This document shows positions 8,315 through 15,337 of a DNA stretch of 47,544 nt, in pieces (the first letter of the stretch is position 1; the number at the start of each line of letters is the position of its first letter). The stretch covers positions 1-47,544 of the forward strand of contig CALIHL010000026.1 of the NCBI GenBank assembly GCA_938022935.1, given 5' to 3'. Under the pieces are notes generated by a model, which was not told where the DNA came from, ran no database searches, and saw only the letters and a program-made list of their open reading frames with translations. Source of the DNA: an uncultured Saprospiraceae bacterium. Its GTDB lineage: Bacteria > Bacteroidota > Bacteroidia > Chitinophagales > Saprospiraceae. The position numbers were made by a program, and so were the translations under genes.

Positions 8315-9685
8315 ATGCTGAATATAAGTCAAACATCTATATCTAGTAAGATCGCTAAGGAGGAATACAAGTCCTTTAAGAAATTAGAAAATCGACATGA
8401 CTCTACCTTTTTAATCAAAGTGCTGGCTGCAATATTTATCATCTGTATCCTAAGTCTCTTTCTTCCATGGACTCAGAACATCAGGTCAAAAGGATATGTC
8501 TCTACACTGAACCCGTATGATAAGCCACAGAATATCCAAGCATTAGTGGGTGGACAGATTAAAGACTGGCATGTCACTGAAGGAGATGTAGTAGCCCTTG
8601 GCGATACAATCGTTGTGCTCACAGAAGCCAAGGAAGATTATCTCGACCCTGAACTCCTGAGCAATACTAAAGACCAAGAGCTTGCCAAATCAAAGTCTGC
8701 AGATGCCTACTTAGCAAAGCGCAGATATCTAAGTGAACAGCTCACTGCTCTGGCTGATAATCGGCAAAGCAAGTTAAAGCAACTTGGTATAAAGCAAGAA
8801 CAAATAGATCTTGAAACACTCTCTACAGAGGAACTCCTCAATGCAGCAATGACCTATGCACTAAACGCCAGAAAACAGTTGGATCGGATGCAGATAATGT
8901 ATGATAAAGGAATCAAGTCTCTAACAGACTTAGAAAGTAAAACCTTGTCCCTTAGAGAAGCAGAAGCCAAGAAAATGTCATATGAAAACAAGCTGCGGAA
9001 GCTAGCTAATGAGCAAACAGCTCTTATGCAAGAGATGGAGGTTGTAGAAGCAGACTATCAACAGAAATTATCAAAAGTAGAATCAGACATACAAGGTGCG
9101 GACTCTTATAGATACTCGCTGGAAGGAGAAACAAGCAAACTGAAGTCGAAGTATAATCAGATCGCACGGAGGCAAAGTGCCTTTGTCATAACCTCTCCGA
9201 TCAATGGGAGAATCACGAAGGTCTTGAAGAATGGGATCGGCGAATACGTAAAATCTCAGGAGAGCATAGCGACCATCGTACCTATGAACTATCAGCGTGC
9301 CGTGGAATTATATATCCTGCCTGTTGATATGCCATTGATGAAGGAGGGGAAGAAAGTAAGATTACAATTTGACGGATGGCCAGCGGTAGTGTTTAGCGGA
9401 TGGCCTAACAACTCCTTCGGAACCTTTGCAGGAGAGGTATTTGCAATCGACAATGATATCAGCGAGAATGGCAAGTACAGGATACTGGTGACAGAAGATG
9501 CTACTGAAAAAGCTTGGCCAGAACTCATCCGAATCGGATCAGGCGTACAGGGTCTGTTGCTACTTAATGACGTACGAGTGTATTACGAATTCTGGCGTAA
9601 GCTCAATGGTTTTCCACCTGACTTTTATGAAGGTGTAACTACAAAGGATGTGAAAAATAAAGCTCCAATTAAAAAATTCAAATAA
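8315..9685 (+). CDS. HlyD-family periplasmic adaptor of a type I export system
   Basis: 456 residues. A short cytoplasmic N-terminus is followed by one membrane segment (about 33-51, IKVLAAIFIICILSLFLPW). A biotinyl-lipoyl-like half motif follows (about 72-105, NIQALVGGQIKDWHVTEGD), then long coiled-coil helices rich in Lys/Glu/Gln (about 130-285), the second lipoyl half (VITSPINGRITKVLKNGIGE) and beta-barrel segments. It bridges the inner-membrane ABC protein and the outer-membrane TolC channel. The ATG lies one base after the stop of the ABC gene, and its own stop overlaps the next start (TAATG at 9683-9687), so translation is coupled. Confidence 0.92.
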   Translation: MLNISQTSISSKIAKEEYKSFKKLENRHDSTFLIKVLAAIFIICILSLFLPWTQNIRSKGYVSTLNPYDKPQNIQALVGGQIKDWHVTEGDVVALGDTIVVLTEAKEDYLDPELLSNTKDQELAKSKSADAYLAKRRYLSEQLTALADNRQSKLKQLGIKQEQIDLETLSTEELLNAAMTYALNARKQLDRMQIMYDKGIKSLTDLESKTLSLREAEAKKMSYENKLRKLANEQTALMQEMEVVEADYQQKLSKVESDIQGADSYRYSLEGETSKLKSKYNQIARRQSAFVITSPINGRITKVLKNGIGEYVKSQESIATIVPMNYQRAVELYILPVDMPLMKEGKKVRLQFDGWPAVVFSGWPNNSFGTFAGEVFAIDNDISENGKYRILVTEDATEKAWPELIRIGSGVQGLLLLNDVRVYYEFWRKLNGFPPDFYEGVTTKDVKNKAPIKKFK

Positions 9686-10065
9686 TGAAGTTTCATACAA
9701 GAAAACTAATCAAGCCTGGAGATCTCAATGCTAACAACTCACTCTTTGGAGGAGCGTTACTGAAGTGGATCGATGAAGAAGCAGGGATATATGCGATGAC
9801 GAAACTGGAATCTAAGCAGGTTGTTACCAAATACATGTCTGAGATCAACTTTGCGAGTTCGTCGAAGCAAGGCGATGTTATAGAGATCGGACTGCAATTT
9901 GAATCAATTGGTAGGACGAGTATCACGTTCTCCTGTGAGGTAAGAAATATATTTTCTAAAAAGGTCATCATCTCAATAGACAAGATCGTATTTGTCAAAA
10001 TCGATGAGCATGAGCAGCCTGTACCTCATGAGAAGACTGTGGAAAATCTGGGACTGATCGCATAA
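9685..10065 (+). CDS. Hotdog-fold acyl-CoA thioesterase
   Basis: 126 residues forming a single hotdog domain of the YciA/BFIT-like group. The diagnostic segment is FGGALLKWIDEEAG (about 21-34), with the central hotdog helix and the likely catalytic Asp at residue 30. Family members hydrolyse acyl-CoA thioesters in the cytosol. It is translated from an ATG overlapping the HlyD stop and sits 10 bases before the TolC gene, so it is part of the export operon. Its role there is inferred: it may release an acyl chain that is exported, or supply a free acid that binds the TetR regulator. Confidence 0.88.
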   Translation: MKFHTRKLIKPGDLNANNSLFGGALLKWIDEEAGIYAMTKLESKQVVTKYMSEINFASSSKQGDVIEIGLQFESIGRTSITFSCEVRNIFSKKVIISIDKIVFVKIDEHEQPVPHEKTVENLGLIA

Positions 10066-10075
10066 GAGATACCGA

Positions 10076-11470
10076 ATGAAAGCAAACAAATACATATTGA
10101 TCTTTGTACTGCTACTCTATAATTATAGTGCATCCAGTAGTGATACGCTGACTTTAGAAAGTTATCTGGATATCATATCTGAAAACTACCCTCTTATCAA
10201 GAAGGCAGAGCTTTACAATGAATTTGCAGCTGCGTATCAAACTAAAGGTGAAGGGTCTTTTGATCCAAAGATCAATTCGTCATGGCAATCAAAGGACTTC
10301 TCTGATATCAACTACTTTAACATCTGGCAAACAGAGCTTAAAGTACCTACCCGACTTCCTATCGACCTTTCTGTAGGATATGAAAACAATGAAGGGGCTT
10401 TTCTAAATGCTGAAAACAACACACCTCAAAGTGGTCTCTTTTATGGCACCCTCAACATAAGTGTCGTCCGAGGACTCATGTTTGATGAGCAGCGTTATAA
10501 CCTTCAGGCTGCGGAACTTTATGGGATCAAAAGTCAAGTAGAAAGAGATATACTCACTCGAGAGATATTATATCAAGCTGTCAATACATATATAGAATGG
10601 TCTGCAGCGCAAGAAATGTATAATACTTTAGAATCCTTCCTCACTGCAGTACAAGAACGACATACCAATGTTGTCCAACTATACATCAATGGAGACAAAC
10701 CAGCTATCGACACAGTTGAATCACGCATAAGTCTAAATACAGCACTAAAAAACAAACTCGTTGCATATAATAAGCTATTGATAAAACGTCAAAAAGTAGC
10801 TGTCTTTTTATGGGATGAAAGTGGCCGGCCGCTTGTATTCAAAAATCATGTGCTACCCGAGTCTATGTCATCTACGATCACTGTTGTTGATCAGTTATCA
10901 TCTATAGAGGATATTATTTTTGAAAGAGATCCATCGATAAGGAAATTGGAAAATCAACAGGACTTGCTACGAGTAAAGAATAAACTCGAAAGAGAAAACC
11001 TCAAACCTCAATTAGACCTAAAGTACAACACCATCGTAAATCTTGGCAAAGAAGGCTTCGATCCATCTTTCTCTATCAACGACTACAAATATGGCATCAC
11101 TGTAGAAGTCCCCATAGCTAATAGAAAAACAAAAGGCAATATAGCACTCAATGAAGCACTCATCAATCAAAATGACTACGACCAAAGTCAGTACAAGCAA
11201 AAGCTAATAACAAGATATGAAGCTCTTCTCTTAAGTAAAAGCGTACAGATAGATGTTATTGATGTTGTTACAGAAAAAATATCCTTCAGTGAATCACTAT
11301 ATGAAGCAGAGACGATAAAGTTTGAGTTGGGTGAGTCATCAGTGTTTATGCTTAACCAAAGGGAGCGAAAACTTTTAGAATCTCGTATGGATCAAATCAA
11401 AGGATATTTACAATATGGTCAGACGTTAAGTGAATTATACTATATGAGATTGGGACAAAGAGAAATATAA
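10076..11470 (+). CDS. TolC-family outer-membrane efflux protein
   Basis: 464 residues with an N-terminal signal peptide (about 1-20, hydrophobic YILIFVLLLYNY then SASSS). The rest is the duplicated coiled-coil/strand pattern of TolC. The first outer membrane efflux repeat starts at LTLESYLDIISENYPLIKKA and the second near 280 (DPSIRKLENQQDLLRVKNKL), with amphipathic strands such as YGITVEVPIANRKTKGNI typical of the family. As last gene of the operon it supplies the outer-membrane channel for the ABC/HlyD pair. It converges with the propeller gene, 16 bases apart. Confidence 0.9.
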   Translation: MKANKYILIFVLLLYNYSASSSDTLTLESYLDIISENYPLIKKAELYNEFAAAYQTKGEGSFDPKINSSWQSKDFSDINYFNIWQTELKVPTRLPIDLSVGYENNEGAFLNAENNTPQSGLFYGTLNISVVRGLMFDEQRYNLQAAELYGIKSQVERDILTREILYQAVNTYIEWSAAQEMYNTLESFLTAVQERHTNVVQLYINGDKPAIDTVESRISLNTALKNKLVAYNKLLIKRQKVAVFLWDESGRPLVFKNHVLPESMSSTITVVDQLSSIEDIIFERDPSIRKLENQQDLLRVKNKLERENLKPQLDLKYNTIVNLGKEGFDPSFSINDYKYGITVEVPIANRKTKGNIALNEALINQNDYDQSQYKQKLITRYEALLLSKSVQIDVIDVVTEKISFSESLYEAETIKFELGESSVFMLNQRERKLLESRMDQIKGYLQYGQTLSELYYMRLGQREI

Positions 11471-11486
11471 ACAAACTCTCTGTTTG

Positions 11487-12293
11487 TCATTCAGACGTGT
11501 CACCTTTAAAATCATCAAAACCGCTTCCATCATATCGCTGCACTCCTTGTAAAGTCCCAAACCAGATATTTCCATCATCAGCTTCTAATATCCCAAAGAT
11601 CATTCCTTCGCCAGACTTTACAATGCTAGGTACGGGCTTTGATTGCGAAAGAGAACTATGATCATAGCGAGTCAATGCCCAACCTCTCTTACTGTGCTCG
11701 TCTGAACCCGTCCAGATATTACCAGCACGATCCTCGTAGATATAACCAACAAAATCTTTTGTGATAATGCTATATCTCTCACCATCATACCGCCAAAGGC
11801 CATCGTTGCCTCCTAACCAGATGTTGCCTCCTCTATCTTCGATAATGTGTCGTACATTCTGAAAGTTCAAATCTCCTTGAGAAATCATTTCAAATGATTG
11901 ACCATCATAAATAAAAGTACTTCCCCTTGTTCCTATCCACATCCTACCTTCTCTATCTTGGATGATAGAGTTTACTTCGTTGACAGGGCGTTGACCACTC
12001 GGCACGACTATGCCTGATCTATTTTCAATCATCGTATCACCTGTAATCAGGTAACTCTTAAATGACGAGCCATCATAAACGCTAACACCTCCGTTAGACC
12101 CAAACCAGATATCACCATCCTCATCTTGAAAAATAGAAACAATCTCATTACTCAACAATCCTTCATCACCTGTATACTGCTCAAAGAAAACTCCATCATA
12201 GCGATATAGTCCTGACCCGATAGACCCAAACCACATATTGCCATCTTTATCTTCCATAGCAGAGAAGAAGCGCGCTGAGCTTATCTTATCCAT
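11487..12293 (-). CDS. Propeller protein, six blades; downstream part of a split gene
   Basis: 268 residues made of six repeats of the two-component-regulator propeller type, each with a D-x-x-G-x-x-W-x-G core followed by a Y-D-G: DKDGNMWFGS, DEDGDIWFGS, DREGRMWIGT, DRGGNIWLGG, DRAGNIWTGS, ADDGNIWFGT. It lacks a signal peptide. Its start overlaps the stop of the upstream short lipoprotein (TAATG), whose C-terminus supplies a seventh blade. Together they would form one seven-bladed lipoprotein propeller, so this is probably the 3' part of a frameshifted gene; translational restart is the alternative. No kinase or DNA-binding domain is attached. Confidence 0.8.
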   Translation of the reverse strand: MDKISSARFFSAMEDKDGNMWFGSIGSGLYRYDGVFFEQYTGDEGLLSNEIVSIFQDEDGDIWFGSNGGVSVYDGSSFKSYLITGDTMIENRSGIVVPSGQRPVNEVNSIIQDREGRMWIGTRGSTFIYDGQSFEMISQGDLNFQNVRHIIEDRGGNIWLGGNDGLWRYDGERYSIITKDFVGYIYEDRAGNIWTGSDEHSKRGWALTRYDHSSLSQSKPVPSIVKSGEGMIFGILEADDGNIWFGTLQGVQRYDGSGFDDFKGDTSE

Positions 12294-12538
12294 TACATTA
12301 GAAAAGGAGCTCCGTCATACCGAAAGACGCCATCAAATGCCGCCAACCATATGTTGCCATCTTCGTCTTGGATGATGTTGAGTGTGATGGTGTTGGGGCC
12401 TTTGTAGCTTGTGTCTACCTTTATCTCTTGACCAACTTCCTTGTTAATAGCCGCTTTTGGCCTCTCCTGTTCTTTTTGGCCTTTGCAGGAAGTGCAGAGG
12501 ATGAGGAGTATGATTAAGATGTAGATGTTTTGAGACAT
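12293..12538 (-). CDS. Short lipoprotein with one propeller blade; upstream part of a split gene
   Basis: 81 residues: a lipoprotein signal (MSQNIYILIILLILCTSCKG, lipobox CTSC), a linker of about 30 residues, then one blade (DEDGNIWLAAFDGVFRYDG) and a sudden stop after GAPFLM. The next frame continues directly with MDKISSARFFSAMEDKDG, the expected loop and second blade. A single-base indel near 12290-12296 would fuse the two into about 350 residues. It lies 12 bases downstream of the HNH gene on the same strand, but its base composition matches the flanking genome, not the AT-rich island. Confidence 0.75.
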   Translation of the reverse strand: MSQNIYILIILLILCTSCKGQKEQERPKAAINKEVGQEIKVDTSYKGPNTITLNIIQDEDGNIWLAAFDGVFRYDGAPFLM

Positions 12539-12550
12539 ATAATTTAAAGC

Positions 12551-13861
12551 TTATTTGTATGCTTCTTTTAGGAAAATCATAGGCGTTCCATATTCACTCT
12601 TATCTATGCAAATACACTCCCAGTCGTTATATTCAAATTCATACTCACAATATAAGTTGATACTTTCTTCCCTTTCAAAAATATTTAGCATTGAATAAAC
12701 AACCATGGGGTATAATTCCATTGCATCCAAATCATATGCAAAATCAATTATGTCTCCAACATCATTATAACTTTCTGAAAACAGTGTTAACGCTCTCCAT
12801 GACTGCTGTTTGTTTTTTTGAATAATCTCCAAAACATATTCACCCCTCTCTCCCTTAATAATTTCTTCTTTCCAATATCGCTCCCAGTTCCGAAGTAGTT
12901 CTGGTATAAACTCCGATTTTTCAATCCCTCTATCAAGATAAACTTGAGACCAGAAAGAGGAATTTGTCATTGTCAAAATTTCTTCGTACGATTGATTGTC
13001 AATGTATTGATTAAGTTCTATTGCTCGACCTTCGTAAGTATGTGCTTTGTATTCGTTATTCTCAAATTGCGCATAAATGATAGGACCTACTGGTTTCAGG
13101 GCAGTATCAAAGTGTTTGCCTTTGAAGTGATTTTTAATAGCTGCATAAAATTGATCATAAGTGGGCACATTCGTATTACGGTAAGTATAGTTGAATAGGA
13201 ATGAACTTATTCCTTCAACCCCACCTGCATGAACTACGCTTTGGAGAAAAGGGTGAAGAATCGATACTTCATGATCATTATAAAGTTGATTGAGCTTTGG
13301 AAGAATATAATAGTAGGGACTTACCCAAGAGATATATTCATAATTTTTCTCCCAATATTGAGGATAAGGGTAATATTGAAGCTCGAGTTTCCTATTGTGA
13401 AAACTAAATATCAGCTCTTTGTTATTTGATAAACTGAATGGCTTATATTTTTCTTTCAATCTAACTGAAATATCTCCATTGTTGTCAGAAATAAACTCAT
13501 CTCCTATTCTAGCGGATAGACTCTCTAAGCTTATTGTCATCCTAAATTCCGATACAGTCTTCCATTCTAGTAAGAGTTGTTTAGAATATTGATTTTGATC
13601 TTTATCTATTAGACCTGCACAATTTGAACATAGCCATATACCGTTATTTATATTTTTTCTCTGTTTTCTACTAAGACTAGGATCATATCTTGGGCCATTT
13701 TTTGATGCAGCTGTAATATGTGCAGCTATACCTATAATCAGTGATTTTTCATTATTTGAACTTGGTCCGCTGGTACTTTTTTGACAATCGGGATTTGAGC
13801 ACAAGTAGCCAACTCTTTGAGCTAGGGTTATTTTAGTGGCTTTAGAAAAATCGTCTCTCAT
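12551..13861 (-). CDS. HNH-type nuclease-like protein with unrecognised C-terminal domain
   Basis: 436 residues. The first 100 residues are an HNH/zinc-ribbon module: Cys21 and Cys26 (CSNPDC), His48 (GIAAHITAAS), Asn73 and the second pair Cys78/Cys81 (NNGIWLCSNC), with a GPRYDPSLS segment at 56-64. This N-terminal type is found joined to many different C-terminal domains. Residues about 115-436 match nothing I recognise; they are rich in Tyr, Trp, Asn and Glu and end in an acidic aromatic region (YCEYEFEYNDWECICID). Nuclease activity is inferred from the family and is not certain, since the last HNH histidine is not obvious. The gene is markedly AT-rich and lies beside a Fic gene on the same strand, suggesting acquired defence or toxin function. 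Confidence 0.7.
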   Translation of the reverse strand: MRDDFSKATKITLAQRVGYLCSNPDCQKSTSGPSSNNEKSLIIGIAAHITAASKNGPRYDPSLSRKQRKNINNGIWLCSNCAGLIDKDQNQYSKQLLLEWKTVSEFRMTISLESLSARIGDEFISDNNGDISVRLKEKYKPFSLSNNKELIFSFHNRKLELQYYPYPQYWEKNYEYISWVSPYYYILPKLNQLYNDHEVSILHPFLQSVVHAGGVEGISSFLFNYTYRNTNVPTYDQFYAAIKNHFKGKHFDTALKPVGPIIYAQFENNEYKAHTYEGRAIELNQYIDNQSYEEILTMTNSSFWSQVYLDRGIEKSEFIPELLRNWERYWKEEIIKGERGEYVLEIIQKNKQQSWRALTLFSESYNDVGDIIDFAYDLDAMELYPMVVYSMLNIFEREESINLYCEYEFEYNDWECICIDKSEYGTPMIFLKEAYK

Positions 13862-13990
13862 TAATATTAACTTATAATGTATATATCAAATTAATAATCG
13901 TTTTAGCCTTTCATGAAGAATCGGTGACTTATCAATCCTTTGCAACAAACATCTGCTCGACAAGCTTTAGTCTTGAAGGTAATCTTTCGT

Positions 13991-15115
13991 TTATACTCTT
14001 ACCAATTCCATCAGCGGTTCAAAAGAATAAAGGGCTGGCCTTCTACCTGATGACTCTTCCAAAGTCAAAATGAGTTCTTTGTCAACTAATATCCTTGTAA
14101 ATCTTGAGGCTGTTGGGGCAGGTATCCCACTTTTTGAAGTAAAGCTATTGTTTCTAAAAATTGGATTTGTAAAAATGAAATCTAATGCATTTATACTCCA
14201 TTTAGAAGATAAGATCTCTGAAAAGATGAGTTTCATATCTTCATATAGGTCCCTTATTCTATTTGCTATTTCCAGATTTCTTACTGCTTGGTTTTCAATT
14301 GCTCTTAAAAAGAAAAGGCACCATGACTCCCAGTCCCCTGTCTCTGAGACATTTCGCATTGTATCTATGTACTCATCTTTATTCTCTTCTAAGTAACCGC
14401 TTATATAGAAGTGAGGTTCTGATATTACTCCTTTTGACCAGAGTAATAAAGTGATTAACATTCTTCCAATTCGACCGTTTCCATCTTGAAATGGATGCAA
14501 TGCCTCAAATTCTAAGTGCATAAGGGCTGTTTTTACTAAGATTGGATGGCTAGATTCTTCAATGTAATTGAATAAGGATTCTAATCCGTCCAACAATTTC
14601 TCTGGACTAATGGGTATAAATAAAATGTTCTTTTTAAAACGGTCTGCTAAGTAGTTCTGTTCTTTTTTAAAGTCACCAGGTGACTTCTTTGCCCCTCTTC
14701 CAAAGGATAGTAGTTGCTGATGCAATGTCTTTATAAAAGAAGATGATAGCTTATATCCATCTTTCATTGCTAACTGTGCATTTGTCAATGCTCTTCGATA
14801 GAGTAAAGTTTCAAGTACTTCTGATCTTACATTTTCGATATTTAGCTCATCTTCATTTATATTATCTGCTTCATATTTAAGGATCTCATCCATTGTGCTG
14901 ATAGTGCCTTCCATTCTCGATGAAATTACAGCTTCTTGGTTTCGCAAAGGGGCAAGCAGTATTTCACTATTGTGCAATGTCTTTAGCATCTGATCATATC
15001 TAGCTATCGAATCTGTTGCTTTGATAAGAGAATCAATGAATACTTGATATCTCAAGTCAATAGGAGGGAACTTGTTGTAGTGGTAGTTTACAGCATTTTC
15101 GAGATTGAGGTTCAT
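13991..15115 (-). CDS. Fic-family protein (predicted AMP transferase) with N-terminal inhibitory helix and C-terminal winged helix
   Basis: 374 residues. Residues 65-70 (SSRMEG) fit the (S/T)xxxE(G/N) inhibitory motif, so this is a class II Fic whose own N-terminal helix blocks ATP binding. The catalytic motif HPFQDGNGRIGR is complete at 207-218, with His207 as base. The last 70 residues (IFTNPIFRNNSFTSKSGIPAPTASRFTRILVDKELI) look like a winged helix of the kind that binds DNA. Fic enzymes transfer AMP to a Ser, Thr or Tyr on a target protein; the target is unknown. Upstream lie several TGAT/ATCA palindromes, one overlapping a -7 element, consistent with self-repression. AT-rich like the HNH gene. 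Confidence 0.92.
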   Translation of the reverse strand: MNLNLENAVNYHYNKFPPIDLRYQVFIDSLIKATDSIARYDQMLKTLHNSEILLAPLRNQEAVISSRMEGTISTMDEILKYEADNINEDELNIENVRSEVLETLLYRRALTNAQLAMKDGYKLSSSFIKTLHQQLLSFGRGAKKSPGDFKKEQNYLADRFKKNILFIPISPEKLLDGLESLFNYIEESSHPILVKTALMHLEFEALHPFQDGNGRIGRMLITLLLWSKGVISEPHFYISGYLEENKDEYIDTMRNVSETGDWESWCLFFLRAIENQAVRNLEIANRIRDLYEDMKLIFSEILSSKWSINALDFIFTNPIFRNNSFTSKSGIPAPTASRFTRILVDKELILTLEESSGRRPALYSFEPLMELVRV

Positions 15116-15126
15116 ACATGTATCAT

Positions 15127-15143
15127 TTTGATTATCAAATATA
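15127..15143 (-). promoter_or_regulatory. Candidate Fic promoter -7 element overlapped by a palindrome
   Basis: On the minus strand 15136-15143 reads TATATTTG (TAnnTTTG), about 20 bases before the Fic ATG at 15115. TTTGAT-T-ATCAAA at 15127-15139 is a perfect 13-bp palindrome overlapping it. No well-spaced TTTG was found. The arrangement suits autorepression by a winged-helix protein. Confidence 0.45.
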
Positions 15144-15236
15144 TCATTTTTTGATCTACAAATGAGCTTGATACTAAAAGATGAACATCAACCACATTAG
15201 GCGATCACATTTTTGCTAAAATGATTAACAAATTGG

Positions 15237-15303
15237 TTTGATCATCATATTTGTACATCAAAATAATTTGATTATCATATTTAATAAAATATGATAATCA
15301 AAT
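15237..15303. repeat. Direct TTTGATnATCATATTT repeat ending in a perfect 17-bp hairpin
   Basis: TTTGATCATCATATTT at 15237-15252 recurs as TTTGATTATCATATTT at 15267-15282, 30 bases later with one mismatch. The second copy is the left arm of a perfect inverted repeat, 15266-15282 and 15287-15303, with 17-bp arms and an AATA loop. It ends 35 bases before the sulfatase ATG. It may be an operator array shared with the Fic site at 15127-15139, or a cruciform-forming insertion boundary. It is almost pure A/T, and no T-run beyond the stem points to a terminator. Confidence 0.6.
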
Positions 15304-15337
15304 AGAAGTCAGTGGGTTCATTAGCTTTACATGAGAG

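Noticed and set aside
11471-11487. Hairpin ACAAAC/GTTTGT between tolC and the propeller gene as terminator
   Set aside because: Only a 6-bp AT-rich stem without a T-run; too weak to call.
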